The notes: generated from the letters alone by a model not told the origin. A DNA stretch of 43,368 nt from Candidatus Zixiibacteriota bacterium (GCA_024280775.1 JAJRPM010000001.1:1-43368), one strand, 5' to 3'. Numbered from the stretch's first letter, positions 16,632 to 26,372 are shown. Translations and numbers: made by a program.

Positions 16632-18035
16632 GTGGGGAAAATGACCTGGCGAAAGACGCTACGGGCTAATCCTATGACTACGCCAAAGATTCTCTCTTCA
16701 TCAAGCTTGCGCTTGATGATTTGGCTCTTAGCGTTATCGCTGGGAGCGATGTCCAGCTTGCTACGCGCTGATGATGCTAAAACAGATACCATTGACGCTG
16801 TAGTTAGCAGTACAGAAACAGCAGGTAGACTTGTCTACATACTCGATATTGATGGCGCGATTGGCACCATTACTGCAAAACGTGTAACTGAAGCAATTGA
16901 GAAAGCCGAAGCAGATGACGCTGAGGCGCTGATTATTCAGTTGGATACACCCGGCGGCTTTACCAAAGCCACCTGGGCTATTGATAAAGCTATTCTCAAT
17001 AGTCACGTTCCTGTCGTAGTATTCATTGGCCCGGCTGGAGCTCGCGCAGGTTCTGCGGGAGTGTACATCACCTATGCCGCACATATTGCCGCGATGGCCT
17101 ACGGAACCAATATCGGTTCGGCGCATCCGGTAAGCGGGCAGGGGAAAGACATAGATTCGACCATGAACGAAAAAGTGACCAATGATGCGGTCGCTTCAAT
17201 TCGCACCATGGCCGACAAACATGGCCGTAACGCCGACTGGGCAGAGAGAGCTGTTCGTGAATCTGTTAACATCACCGATAGCGAAGCCGACTCTCTGGGT
17301 GTAATAGATGTGCGCGCGAAGTCTATTCCCGAATTGCTTTCAACTATCGACGGTCGCACAGTTGAAACTCCCGTCGGTGAAAAGAAACTGAAAACCAAAG
17401 ACGCCAAGACTGTCACTTTGGTAATCAGTTTGATAGAGTCAATCCTGCGCATCATCACCTCACCGGACATCGCATTTCTGTTATTCTCAATTGGTGGCTT
17501 GGGCATAATTCTTGAACTGTACCACCCTGGCGCGATTTTCCCGGGAGTCATTGGCGGTATTTCGCTTATTCTATCATTCTATGCTTTCCAAACTTTACCA
17601 ATCAACACTGCTGGTTTGCTGTTGATAATACTGGCCCTTGTGCTGTTTATGGTAGAGATAAAAGTTACTAGTTATGGCTTACTGACAGTAGGGGGTATAT
17701 TATCGATGTCACTAGGTGGAATGATGCTAATAGACTCTTCAAATACTGCGCTACAGGTCAGCAAGAGTATTATTTTCTCTGTAGCCCTCAGTTTAGGCCT
17801 GTTACTGGCATTTGTCGGATACATGGTTGCACGGTCATATCGTCGCCAAGTTTCGACTGGGGCCGAAGGAATGATTGGTGAGTTAGGTGAGGCGCGATCT
17901 GAGATAAACCTGACAGGTTCGGTTTTCGCCTATGGAGAACTTTGGAAAGCCACCAGCGTCGAGCCAATTGAAAAAGGCGCAGAAGTGATTATTGAAAAGA
18001 TTGAAGGGATTCATTTGCAAGTGCGTAAGAAATGA
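16632..18035 (+). CDS. NfeD family membrane-bound serine protease (long form)
   Basis: Long NfeD proteins join a ClpP-like serine protease domain to a membrane domain and a C-terminal OB fold, and usually pair with a slipin or flotillin. After a signal peptide (about residues 26-46) comes the protease domain. It has LIIQLDTPGG, then ARAGSAGVYI with the candidate catalytic Ser near 140, and GSAHPV. Four to five membrane helices span about 275-400, with the motif ELYHPGAIFPG. The last 60 residues match the NfeD OB fold. A strong AGGAGG (16621-16626) lies 5 bases before GTG 16632, favouring it over ATG 16641. The slipin gene follows after 66 bases, the classic arrangement. Confidence 0.92.
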   Translation: MGKMTWRKTLRANPMTTPKILSSSSLRLMIWLLALSLGAMSSLLRADDAKTDTIDAVVSSTETAGRLVYILDIDGAIGTITAKRVTEAIEKAEADDAEALIIQLDTPGGFTKATWAIDKAILNSHVPVVVFIGPAGARAGSAGVYITYAAHIAAMAYGTNIGSAHPVSGQGKDIDSTMNEKVTNDAVASIRTMADKHGRNADWAERAVRESVNITDSEADSLGVIDVRAKSIPELLSTIDGRTVETPVGEKKLKTKDAKTVTLVISLIESILRIITSPDIAFLLFSIGGLGIILELYHPGAIFPGVIGGISLILSFYAFQTLPINTAGLLLIILALVLFMVEIKVTSYGLLTVGGILSMSLGGMMLIDSSNTALQVSKSIIFSVALSLGLLLAFVGYMVARSYRRQVSTGAEGMIGELGEARSEINLTGSVFAYGELWKATSVEPIEKGAEVIIEKIEGIHLQVRKK

Positions 18036-18101
18036 TTTGCGCGCTAAGTTATCAGGATTATCGGCAAGAAAAAAACGAGTCACAACCTAAGGAGTTACGA
18101 T

Positions 18102-18866
18102 ATGCCGGGAGTAATGGGTTTAGGAGTAATAGTATTTATCTTCTTGTTCTTCTTGATGAACGCGCTTCGTGTTTTGCGAGAATACGAACGAGGTGTGGTT
18201 TTTCGTCTCGGACGTTTGATAGGCATCAAAGGGCCGGGTCTGATTGTTTTGATACCGATTGTAGATAAACTCATCAAAGTTGATTTAAGGACAATCACTT
18301 TTGATGTGCAACCGCAAGATATTATTACCAAGGACAACGTCTCTGTAAAAGTCAATGCTGTGTTATATTTCCGGGTGCTGGACCCGCAAAAAGCGATTGT
18401 CAATGTAGAGAACTTCTTTGAAGCAACGAATCAAATAGCGCAAACGACACTACGGTCTATTTTAGGACAGTTTGAATTAGATGAATTACTTTCGAATCGT
18501 GATACCATCAATGAGAGATTGCAGTCAGTGATTGACGAGCAAACCGAGCCTTGGGGTATCAAGGTCTCCGTGGTAGAGGTTAAGAATGTTGATCTACCCG
18601 CTGAAATGACACGAGCTATTGCCAAGCAGGCCGAGGCAGAAAGGGAACGCCGCGCAAAAATAATCCACGCCGAAGGTGAATTCCAGGCCTCGCAGAAACT
18701 AAGCGACGCCGCGGCGATAATCAGCAAACATCCTGAGGCTCTACAGCTACGATACTTGCAGACTCTGACCGAAATCTCAGTGACAAATAGCAGTACTGTT
18801 ATATTCCCGCTACCAATCGATATTATCAGGCCTCTGCTGGATATGAAATCAGGGAAGAGTGATTAG
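18102..18866 (+). CDS. Slipin / stomatin-like SPFH protein
   Basis: The 254-residue protein has one N-terminal membrane helix (about 5-22) and an SPFH domain starting with [15 protein letters not shown], then [28 protein letters not shown] helical region rich in Ala, Glu and Arg follows ([16 protein letters not shown]), typical for oligomerisation. Slipins form membrane rings, and their NfeD partner can cleave their C-terminus in some archaea and bacteria. AAGGAG lies ahead of the ATG. The adjacent upstream NfeD gene supports a shared membrane quality-control role, a known pairing. The function in this organism is inferred. Confidence 0.94.
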   Translation: MPGVMGLGVIVFIFLFFLMNALRVLREYERGVVFRLGRLIGIKGPGLIVLIPIVDKLIKVDLRTITFDVQPQDIITKDNVSVKVNAVLYFRVLDPQKAIVNVENFFEATNQIAQTTLRSILGQFELDELLSNRDTINERLQSVIDEQTEPWGIKVSVVEVKNVDLPAEMTRAIAKQAEAERERRAKIIHAEGEFQASQKLSDAAAIISKHPEALQLRYLQTLTEISVTNSSTVIFPLPIDIIRPLLDMKSGKSD

Positions 18867-18998
18867 CTGGTCTTGATGGACTGAAATAGTTGAACTTCTT
18901 GCTGGGATTCGGTGTATATTGTTATAGATAGTTGTTGAGCGGCAGGTTAACCGCTCGTAGTGCGACTAACCCGAGTCTAATACTCAAAGGAGGGCAAT

Positions 18999-19565
18999 AT
19001 GAGGTTCAGCTATTTTTCAAGAGCAAGGGGCAAGGTGTCTGTAGCGTTGAGTGTGGGAATCTCAATGTTAGTGATATTCAGCTTGTCGGGCTGTAGCAAT
19101 TCAATGTCTCCATCGATGATGTCAAACCCTTCTTTGAAGGTGGTTAGAAGTGTAATTCCGGCGGATGGCGCTACCGGCGTGCCATTGCAATCAAGTATTG
19201 CTATAAGCTTCAAGCAGTCTATGGACACCGGAGCGGTTCGTGAGAACTTTCACTTGCTGGGTGGAGCGGACATGAGAGAGTGGATGAATTCTACTAACCA
19301 TGAGCAAGGTTTTGGTCACATGTCCGACAATCAATTCACCAATATGATGCGTCAGCTAGACTCTCGCGAAATATCGGGAGACTTTGTGTGGAGCCCGGGC
19401 CTAAAGGATTGCGAGTTTAACGCTGATTCAGCCTTTGCGCCACAAGAAGAATATATGCTGGTAATGTACGAAGATGGTATGATGAATCGGTTCATGCACT
19501 CGATGGGGGTGATGGGCGGCGATAAGAATGTTCTGATGTATCACTTTGGAACGCGCGGTCGGTAG
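18999..19565 (+). CDS. Small lipoprotein with a Big_5-like Ig domain
   Basis: This is a 188-residue lipoprotein with lipobox LSGC (Cys32) and a good ribosome binding site (AGGAGGG). Residues about 48-85 read VIPADGATGVPLQSSIAISFKQSM, the typical opening of bacterial Ig-like Big_5 domains, and the second half of the fold is visible around FVWSPGL and EEYMLVMYEDGMM. Between these halves lies an insert rich in Met, Asn and His (about 90-115), and more Met residues follow near the C-terminus. That composition could mean metal binding, but this is only a suggestion. The function is unknown. A TATATT (18915-18920) upstream may be part of its promoter. Confidence 0.75.
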   Translation: MRFSYFSRARGKVSVALSVGISMLVIFSLSGCSNSMSPSMMSNPSLKVVRSVIPADGATGVPLQSSIAISFKQSMDTGAVRENFHLLGGADMREWMNSTNHEQGFGHMSDNQFTNMMRQLDSREISGDFVWSPGLKDCEFNADSAFAPQEEYMLVMYEDGMMNRFMHSMGVMGGDKNVLMYHFGTRGR

Positions 19566-19721
19566 TGAAGTGTCACCTTGACTTCATGGCGGTTATTCCG
19601 ATATAGAGCACAGTAGCGTATCTTTTTCAGGTTGGCCGGACTTGTTTTTGCGCCAGTCGTGCTTGAGATGTATTCGCAGTAGATGAGAAACCACAAGAAG
19701 TTGTTATATGAGGAAGTATTG

Positions 19722-20891
19722 ATGTCACACGACGTCGAATTAAACTCTACCTTGAATTCGAAAACTGTCTCACACGGCAATAGATCTGGCGTATCGGATA
19801 GAGAGATGGCTCCGACAGAGTCGGTTAGCTTTTTCCTGCGCGAGAAAGCCTCTATGATTATAGGGGCTTTGTTGTTTGTCATTACCGTCGGGCACTACAT
19901 CGCCCCCGAGGGGCATCATATTCTCCACAATATCTTACAGCGGCTCTACTATATCCCGATTATTTGGGCCGCCTATAGTTATGGTATGCGCGGTGGATTA
20001 TTGGTTTCGATATTGAGCGGACTGTTATATCTGCCACACATAATTCTTGCCTGGCAATCACATCCAGTCTATCAAGTGACACAGATAATCGAAATCATAT
20101 TGTTTCCAGTTGCTGGTGTAGCAACTGGATTTCTCTTTGAGCAGAAACTCCAAAAACAACGTCAACTGCAATCGTATGAGAAAATGGCGCTGTTCGGCAC
20201 ATTGTCACGATCAATAATTCGTTCCCTAAAACGCCCATTGAAATCGCTTAGGGGAATGCTCATAGCGGTTGAGCCAATGGCGCAACGCGATCAGGGGCTG
20301 AACTCGCTATTGGATGTCATGCGGCAGGAAGTTGAAACTATTGAGAAGGTCCGAGGCGAGCTTATCTCCCTGGTAGAGCGCAAGCGATTGAGACTCAAGA
20401 AGCACAGCCTCACCACTACACTATTTGAATTCGCTTCACAGATGGAAATACATCTAAAACTACGAAATGTCAAAATCAATAAATCCGTCAAAGATTTGAA
20501 ACTGATGGCGCATTTGAATCACAAGGCGATAAACGAGATCCTTCAACAATTAGTAGAAACCATGCTTCAAAACACCAATGGTGTCTCTGAAATCACCCTT
20601 TACGCCGACCAGTCTTCAACTTTTGTGTGGCTTGGGGCAACTTCTGATAACATTCAACTTGATAGCTACTTTCAAAGTGACTTGGCGACCCGGCAATCTG
20701 ATTATCCTCATGACTACGAATTGATTTCGGTAATCAATGTGATGAACAATCATTTCGGGGATGTTAGAGTTCGAAAAGAAGAAGCGGGAGTCATAGAATT
20801 TCTGCTGGTTTTCCCCAAGAAGCTCAACTTGCCCTGGCATCTCAAGGACGCCGCATCGGCTACCAGTCCGCAATCTCAGCCAGCTAAGTAA
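19722..20891 (+). CDS. Membrane protein resembling a sensor histidine kinase that lacks catalytic residues
   Basis: The N-terminal membrane region contains LQRLYYIPIIWAAYSYGMRG and two more hydrophobic helices (up to about residue 135). This matches a sensor domain common in histidine kinases. The part after residue 145 aligns by eye with a DHp helix (MALFGTLSRSIIRSLKRPL) and an ATPase domain ending FGDVRVRKEEAGVIEFLLVFP. The phospho-acceptor His is replaced by Arg (about residue 167), the next Glu by Ser, the N box has no Asn, and no DxGxG or GxGxG loop is present. It is therefore a pseudokinase candidate, not an active kinase. Its frame also opens at ATG 19683, but AGGAAG (19711-19716) five bases ahead of 19722 decides the start. 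A Ser/Thr kinase gene follows. Confidence 0.75.
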   Translation: MSHDVELNSTLNSKTVSHGNRSGVSDREMAPTESVSFFLREKASMIIGALLFVITVGHYIAPEGHHILHNILQRLYYIPIIWAAYSYGMRGGLLVSILSGLLYLPHIILAWQSHPVYQVTQIIEIILFPVAGVATGFLFEQKLQKQRQLQSYEKMALFGTLSRSIIRSLKRPLKSLRGMLIAVEPMAQRDQGLNSLLDVMRQEVETIEKVRGELISLVERKRLRLKKHSLTTTLFEFASQMEIHLKLRNVKINKSVKDLKLMAHLNHKAINEILQQLVETMLQNTNGVSEITLYADQSSTFVWLGATSDNIQLDSYFQSDLATRQSDYPHDYELISVINVMNNHFGDVRVRKEEAGVIEFLLVFPKKLNLPWHLKDAASATSPQSQPAK

Positions 20892-21055
20892 TTACTTGCT
20901 TTGAAAATACGCGCGCCTGTCTTGCAGATTCAAGACTTGCGCAGTCCTGTTTATTTGAACATCTTAGCGCCGATGTAAATCCGGTTTTCTTGCTTATTCC
21001 ACTGCAACCCGTGAATCAGTAAGAGTTCTTTTTCACTAAAACTACAGGTAATTCC

Positions 21056-23719
21056 ATGGCGCTGACAGTAGGGCAGAAACTTGGCCCGTATGAAATCGAA
21101 TCTCCGGCAGGCGCTGGAGGGATGGGCGAGGTTTACAAGGCGCGCGACACCCGGCTTGATAGAACTGTTGCGATAAAAGTCCTGCCTGAGAGCACCGCAC
21201 AGAATCCGGATCTTCGGGCACGATTCGAGCGCGAGGCCAAGGCGATTTCCAGCCTGAATCACCCGCACATTTGCACTCTCCACGATATTGGCCATCAGGA
21301 CGGCGTTGACTACCTGGTGATGGAATACATTGAAGGCGAGACCCTCGCCGAGCGTCTCAAAAAGGGGCCAATGGATATTCCTGAAGCTCTCGGTATTGCC
21401 ATTGAAGCCGCCGACGCGCTGGATTCGGCGCATCGGCAGGGACTGATACATCGTGATCTAAAACCCGGCAACATCATGCTCACCAAAGACGGCGCAAAGT
21501 TGCTGGACTTTGGTCTGGCCAAAACCCAAATAGGCGCAGGTGAAGGTGATAGTTTCTCGGCAATCACCCAAACCACCCCGCTTACCGGAGTTGGCACGTT
21601 AATCGGCACAATTCAATACATGGCTCCCGAACAGCTAGAGGGCGCCGAGGCAGAAAAGCGTAGTGACATATTTGCCTTTGGCGTAGTTCTCTATGAAATG
21701 ATAGCTGGCCAATCCGCGTTCGCTGGCAAGAGTCAGGCGAGTCTAATCGCCGCAATTATCGAACGCACTCCGACTCCCATAACGACACTGAAACCAATGG
21801 CCCCTCCAGGTCTGGACCGTCTTATTCAAAAGTGTCTCGCCAAAGACCCGGAGGCTCGCTGGCAGTCAATTCGTGATTTGGCCGATGAGCTACGCTGGAT
21901 AGCGCAATCAGGTTCACAGGCTGGAATCGCGGCGCCATTGTCGGCGCGCAGAAGATTCCGTTTCAGATTAGCATGGGGAGTTGCGGCGCTGGCGTTATTG
22001 TCTACCGCCGCGCTGGCTTTTGTAATTCTCACGCAAAAAGACGCTCCTGATAGAGTCAGGCGTTACACTATTCGGCCTCAGCCGGATCTTCAGAGTATGT
22101 TCTGGCCGGTAATCTCACCCGATGGTAGTAAGCTCGCTTTTCAAGGGGTAGATACTTCCATGACGCAATCAATTTGGATTCGTTCATTGAATTCGCTGGA
22201 GTCACATCGTCTTCCGGGAACTGAAGGAGCGGGGCGTCCTTTCTGGTCGCCTGATAGCCGATATTTGGCTTTCGTTATTAACAATAAGCAGATCAAGAAA
22301 ATACTTGTGGCCGGCGGGCCCCCTCAACTTATTGGCGAAGCTGAATTCGTCGCAGATGGTACATGGGGAACATCAGGAAATATGCTGCTTGACGGTCGCA
22401 AAATTGATTCAATTCTACAGATTTCCGCCTCCGGGGGACTGACAAGGCCGGTTGAAACTATCTACTCTATCGACAGCAAGAACAACAATTATGCGTGGCC
22501 GTACTTTTTGCCAGATGGCAAGAGCTTCTTGTTCACGCGACATAGGGATACGAGAGGCTTTTCAAACGATTTTGAGCTCATGGTTGGTTCTGTTGAATCC
22601 AAAGAAACTCGCGCACTAGTAACCGCGGACTCTAGAGTAGTATATACAACCAACGGTTACCTTCTCTATGTGCAAGAAAACGTATTGCTCGCCTATGCAT
22701 TCGATGCAAGTAGTTGGGAGTTAAAGGGTGAGCCAATTCCTGTCGCGGAGAATGTTCCATCAGGTGTCTTCGGCAGGGCGGGGTTTAGTGTTTCCGATGA
22801 AGGGACTCTGATTCTTGATAATTCCAGTTCAGGTGACCAAACAGAGCTAGTTTGGGTTGATAGAAGCGGCGAGATAATTTCCAAAGTCGGAAACCCCAAT
22901 ATATATGATGACATAGCGCTGTCACCTGACGGTAAGTCCTTGGCGTATATAGTATCCAATTCAAGTGATGAATCCAGGGATCTTTGGGTGCACGATCTCA
23001 AGCGCGACATTGCCTCAAAGTTGACTTTTGGCGCTGAAAGAATATGGAGTCCGATATGGTCTCGCGACGCCGAGCGGTTGTATTTTACTCGTATGACATC
23101 TGGCAAATATCTTCTCTGGTCTAAGGCTTCAAATGGGGCCGGGGCTGAGAATGAGCTTTTTGATTCGGGAGTCAATGAAGGGGTAATCACGGATGTTTCC
23201 AGTGATGGTAAGACAGTTTGCTATACTTCTGTTGCGCCAAGATTTGATGTCTGGTTACGCTCTCTCTCTGGTGGAGATTCTGCAAGACGAGTAACTAATT
23301 CCGATTTCACTGAATTCGGAGGCAAGATTTCACCGAATGGGAGGTTTGTTGCCTATAGCTCCAATGAGTCAGGAGATTTTAAGACTTATGTCCGTCAAGT
23401 GGATGGGGGGGGCGGGAAGTGGCAAATATCCAAAGATGTAGGTTTGTACCCTATCTGGCGAGCTGATGGTAAGGAACTCTATTACCTTGCCGCTGGCAGG
23501 CAAGTGATGGCGGTCGAAGTCGACATTGAGGGCGCTCTTGTAATTGGAGCGGTGGAACATCTCTTTGAAAGGGAAGTTAAGATAGGAGATTTCAGGATGT
23601 CGCCCTATCAGGTCAGCGCTGATGGTCAACGATTTTTGCTGAATGCGCTAATGAGCAAAAAAGAAGAAAGAGGATTTGTCGTAATTCAGGATTGGTACAA
23701 AGAGTTACTAGATAGGTGA
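21056..23719 (+). CDS. Ser/Thr protein kinase with C-terminal WD40-like (PD40/TolB) propeller
   Basis: The 887-residue protein has a cytoplasmic Hanks-type kinase domain (about 12-275) with [11 protein letters not shown], Lys41 in [13 protein letters not shown] (His132, Asp134), DFGLAK and [10 protein letters not shown]. All catalytic motifs are present. A membrane helix follows at about 304-325, then an extracytoplasmic beta propeller of PD40/TolB repeats (for example [44 protein letters not shown]). Such kinases are common in Acidobacteriota, Planctomycetota and related bacteria, and the propeller is thought to sense or bind ligands. Targets are unknown. It follows the kinase-like membrane protein by 164 bases, which may link them. 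Confidence 0.93.
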   Translation: MALTVGQKLGPYEIESPAGAGGMGEVYKARDTRLDRTVAIKVLPESTAQNPDLRARFEREAKAISSLNHPHICTLHDIGHQDGVDYLVMEYIEGETLAERLKKGPMDIPEALGIAIEAADALDSAHRQGLIHRDLKPGNIMLTKDGAKLLDFGLAKTQIGAGEGDSFSAITQTTPLTGVGTLIGTIQYMAPEQLEGAEAEKRSDIFAFGVVLYEMIAGQSAFAGKSQASLIAAIIERTPTPITTLKPMAPPGLDRLIQKCLAKDPEARWQSIRDLADELRWIAQSGSQAGIAAPLSARRRFRFRLAWGVAALALLSTAALAFVILTQKDAPDRVRRYTIRPQPDLQSMFWPVISPDGSKLAFQGVDTSMTQSIWIRSLNSLESHRLPGTEGAGRPFWSPDSRYLAFVINNKQIKKILVAGGPPQLIGEAEFVADGTWGTSGNMLLDGRKIDSILQISASGGLTRPVETIYSIDSKNNNYAWPYFLPDGKSFLFTRHRDTRGFSNDFELMVGSVESKETRALVTADSRVVYTTNGYLLYVQENVLLAYAFDASSWELKGEPIPVAENVPSGVFGRAGFSVSDEGTLILDNSSSGDQTELVWVDRSGEIISKVGNPNIYDDIALSPDGKSLAYIVSNSSDESRDLWVHDLKRDIASKLTFGAERIWSPIWSRDAERLYFTRMTSGKYLLWSKASNGAGAENELFDSGVNEGVITDVSSDGKTVCYTSVAPRFDVWLRSLSGGDSARRVTNSDFTEFGGKISPNGRFVAYSSNESGDFKTYVRQVDGGGGKWQISKDVGLYPIWRADGKELYYLAAGRQVMAVEVDIEGALVIGAVEHLFEREVKIGDFRMSPYQVSADGQRFLLNALMSKKEERGFVVIQDWYKELLDR

Positions 23720-23757
23720 CGCCCCAATCGCCTCAAATAATAACCTTCTACCCCGAT

Positions 23758-23785
23758 TTGCTGAAACATCTTACTTCCTTATATT
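23758..23785 (+). promoter_or_regulatory. Candidate promoter of the efflux adaptor gene
   Basis: TTGCTG (23758-23763) and TATATT (23780-23785) are separated by 16 bases, about 45 bases before the ATG at 23832. The match to the housekeeping sigma consensus is reasonable. The same TATATTG -10 form appears before the S74 gene. Confidence 0.4.
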
Positions 23786-23831
23786 GTTACCGACAGAGGG
23801 TGGCAACCATCAACGGGAAGAATTCACATAA

Positions 23832-25145
23832 ATGAGTATAAAATCAAAAATCATAACCGGCGTAATTGTTCTCGCCGGCGCATCTTTATTAGTCTTCAAG
23901 TACGGAATCAATGCCTCCACGGGCCATGATGCCGATACAGGCGAGGACAGATATAAAGAGTTCGTGGTCCAGCGTGGTACATTTAGGGTTGATGTATCGG
24001 CCAGTGGGGTAGTTAAGCCGATTGACAGAGTGGAGATAAAATCCAAAGCCAGCGGCAGAATAGATTTTCTCCCGCTTGATGAAGGCGATATCGTACGTAA
24101 GAATGAGATTATCTGCCGACTGGATAAAACCGATGTGCAAGCGGATTTCGATCAACGTCAGGCCGACCTGGACATAGCCACAGCTGAGCTAAAGCAAGTT
24201 CAGAATACATTCGCCAGACGTAAGAAACTATTTGAGAAGAAACTTATCTCAGTCGAAGAGCTGGACCAAAGCGAGTTATCGGTCGCCCAAGCCAAAGGCA
24301 AGCTAGTGCGTGCACGGGTCGCGCTGGACCAGGCACAGGTTCGCTTGGATGAAACCGAAGTGCGCTCACCTCTCGATGGAATCATGCTCAAGAAACTGGT
24401 CGAAGTCGGACAAATAATATCCTCGGGAATAAGCAATGTCAGCGGTGGCACAGCAATAGCGGCGTTGGCAAACATGAGCCGAGTTCATATCGAGGCTGGC
24501 ATAGATGAAATTGATGTTGGCAAAGTGCGTATCGGTCAGGAAGCTCAAGTTGTCGCTGAGGCCTATCCGCGCAGGAAATTCAGCGGTCAGATAATCCGTA
24601 TTGCTCCCGAGGCGACTGTTGCTCAAAACGTCACCCAATTCAATGTGATTGTCGAAGTCGAAAACGAAAGAGGCTTGCTGAAGTCAGGTATGAACGCTTC
24701 GGTAGAGATTACAATCGTAGAAGAGGATGACATGCTCCTGGCTCCAATACTGGCGCTGACTTCTACCGATGGGCAAAACTCTGAACACGGTCGAGATTCC
24801 GGCGAGGAACGCGGTTCCAGCGAGGAACGCGGTTCCAGCGAGGAACACGGTTCCAGCGAGGAACACGGTTCGGACCGCGCCAAGCTCAAAACCCGCACCG
24901 CGTTGGTAAAAGAAAACGGTGAATTTGTATCTCGCGAAGTAGAAATCGGTCGTTCAGATTTCAAGAACGCAGTAGTGATTTCAGGTCTTCAAGAAGGTGA
25001 CACACTCGGTGTGCCAATGCGCTCCAGGCTAAAGGCGGCGAATGACAGACTTGAAAAACGAATCAAGAGCTCACGTAGTTTCGGGGCAAGTTCTTCCAAA
25101 TCTTCAAAGAAATCCTCCGGGTCTAAGAAGGGCAAAGGCAAGTAA
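23832..25145 (+). CDS. MacA-like periplasmic adaptor (HlyD/RND membrane fusion family)
   Basis: Membrane-fusion adaptors link an inner-membrane pump to an outer-membrane channel. The protein has an N-terminal membrane anchor (about 7-23), a lipoyl-like barrel (VEIKSKASGRIDFLPLDEGD), a helical hairpin rich in Lys, Gln and Glu (about 100-165), the second lipoyl half (TEVRSPLDGIMLKKLVEVGQ) and a beta barrel. Two oddities follow. A linker of hexapeptide repeats (SSEERG/SSEEHG, about 322-346) interrupts the region before the last beta domain. The C-terminus is a basic Ser/Lys-rich tail. The MacB-like permease gene starts 27 bases downstream. The transported substrate is unknown. Confidence 0.9.
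   Translation: MSIKSKIITGVIVLAGASLLVFKYGINASTGHDADTGEDRYKEFVVQRGTFRVDVSASGVVKPIDRVEIKSKASGRIDFLPLDEGDIVRKNEIICRLDKTDVQADFDQRQADLDIATAELKQVQNTFARRKKLFEKKLISVEELDQSELSVAQAKGKLVRARVALDQAQVRLDETEVRSPLDGIMLKKLVEVGQIISSGISNVSGGTAIAALANMSRVHIEAGIDEIDVGKVRIGQEAQVVAEAYPRRKFSGQIIRIAPEATVAQNVTQFNVIVEVENERGLLKSGMNASVEITIVEEDDMLLAPILALTSTDGQNSEHGRDSGEERGSSEERGSSEEHGSSEEHGSDRAKLKTRTALVKENGEFVSREVEIGRSDFKNAVVISGLQEGDTLGVPMRSRLKAANDRLEKRIKSSRSFGASSSKSSKKSSGSKKGKGK
24795..24866 (+). repeat. 18-bp tandem repeat inside the adaptor gene
   Basis: Four units of 18 bp (24795, 24813, 24831, 24849), consensus GGTTCCAGCGAGGAACRC, are followed by a partial unit. The first is diverged. Each unit carries GTTCC and GGAAC arms, so each could fold as a small hairpin in DNA or mRNA. 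The frame is kept and the repeat encodes a Ser/Glu-rich hexapeptide. Confidence 0.9.
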
Positions 25146-25172
25146 GCTACTCACAAGCTACTTCATCTCTTT

Positions 25173-26372
25173 ATGGCTCTCTCAGAAAACATCGGACAGG
25201 CGACACAAAGCCTTATCAGTAACCCACTGCGTTCAATTCTAACCCTCATCGGGATAGCTGTCGGCATCACAGCGGTGTTGTATGTAGTGATACTAGGAGA
25301 ACTTACTCAACGTAGATTCAATGAGCGTATGGATGCCCTAGGTGTCAATGTGCTCTCTATTCGTCCGGGAGCTTCGTATATGCACGGACGACACACAGGT
25401 AGTAGTGTGGTGAACCTTACCTGGGATGACGCTCGCGAAATAGATTCTATTTCGTCCGTGGTGACTGCCACCGTTCCGGTGTATTCGTCTAACGGTATGT
25501 CCAAGTTCCAGGACAAAAACTGGAATACGCGTATCACCGGTACAACTCCAAACTATAGCCAGGTAGATAATAGTAAAACTGCGCTAGGAAGATTCTTCAA
25601 CGACGCGGAAATGCAGGAGCGCGCGCAAGTCTGTGTGCTGGGCGCCACAGTAAAGGACAAACTCTTTGAAAGCAATTCCGCAATAGGCAAGACTATCACC
25701 GTAAAATTCAAACGCTTCAAGGTTATTGGCGTGTTGGAATCCAAAGGTGAAAGCTGGTTTAATCCCGACGATCAGATATTTATTCCGTTGACCACTGCGC
25801 AAGAACGAATGGCTGGCAAAGACTATCTAAGTTCTATTCTAGCCCAGTTGAATGATGCTGACGATTACGAGGAAGCCCTATTTGATATCGAAAGCACCCT
25901 AAGACGCAATCATCGACTCAGACCGGACCAGGAAAACGACTTCAGAGTACGCCGTCAGGATTTCTACCTCTCAACAATCAAAGACACCAATAAAGAACTT
26001 GCAGACTTTATCATCCTAATAGCCTTGATTTCTCTAGTAGTGGGTGGAATCGGCATCGCTAACATGATGCTAGTCTCAGTAACCGAACGTACCCGCGAAA
26101 TTGGGATCCGACGCGCAGTTGGAGCCAATCGCTTGATGATAATGACCCAATTCCTGGTGGAGGCAATCACTTTGGGATTGGTTGGCGGCGTTGTAGGTAT
26201 TGCCGGAGGAATGGTAGTCAATCTCGTCGTGGTCGGAGATGAGATGGTTATGCCTTGGTTGTGGATGTTCAATTCTGTGTTGATTTGTATGGTAATCGGA
26301 ATCATGGCCGGTATGTATCCCGCCTTCCGAGCCGCCAATGTCGATGTTATCGAAGCCCTGCATCACGAATAG
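25173..26372 (+). CDS. MacB-like ABC transporter permease (FtsX domain)
   Basis: The 399-residue protein has one N-terminal membrane helix (about 19-42), a large periplasmic MacB_PCD domain (about 45-265) and three C-terminal helices of an FtsX domain. The family motif ERTREIGIRRAVGA lies between the second and third helix. It lacks an ATP-binding domain, so it needs a separate ABC ATPase. None lies in this window, because the next gene is a PLP enzyme. It starts 27 bases after the MacA-like gene with no clear ribosome binding site, which suggests translational coupling. Together they would form a MacAB/LolCDE-type export or mechanotransmission complex. Confidence 0.92.
   Translation: MALSENIGQATQSLISNPLRSILTLIGIAVGITAVLYVVILGELTQRRFNERMDALGVNVLSIRPGASYMHGRHTGSSVVNLTWDDAREIDSISSVVTATVPVYSSNGMSKFQDKNWNTRITGTTPNYSQVDNSKTALGRFFNDAEMQERAQVCVLGATVKDKLFESNSAIGKTITVKFKRFKVIGVLESKGESWFNPDDQIFIPLTTAQERMAGKDYLSSILAQLNDADDYEEALFDIESTLRRNHRLRPDQENDFRVRRQDFYLSTIKDTNKELADFIILIALISLVVGGIGIANMMLVSVTERTREIGIRRAVGANRLMIMTQFLVEAITLGLVGGVVGIAGGMVVNLVVVGDEMVMPWLWMFNSVLICMVIGIMAGMYPAFRAANVDVIEALHHE

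Noticed and set aside
16630-16644. ATG 16630 opening a four-codon frame over the NfeD start
   Set aside because: It ends at once in TGA. Overlap with GTG 16632 may be chance, and the GTG has the better ribosome binding site spacing.
20919-20936. Hairpin GTCTTG-N6-CAAGAC between the pseudokinase and the Ser/Thr kinase genes
   Set aside because: The stem is only 6 bp and no T run follows, so it was not called a terminator.
20951-21451. 166-codon open frame on the - strand at the start of the Ser/Thr kinase gene
   Set aside because: It is antisense to intact kinase motifs and has no ribosome binding site or family resemblance.
22693-23190. 165-codon open frame on the - strand inside the kinase propeller
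   Set aside because: It is antisense to well-formed propeller repeats and looks like a coincidental open frame.
24795-24871. Possible short CRISPR-like array
   Set aside because: The repeats are directly adjacent, have no spacers and lie in frame within a gene.
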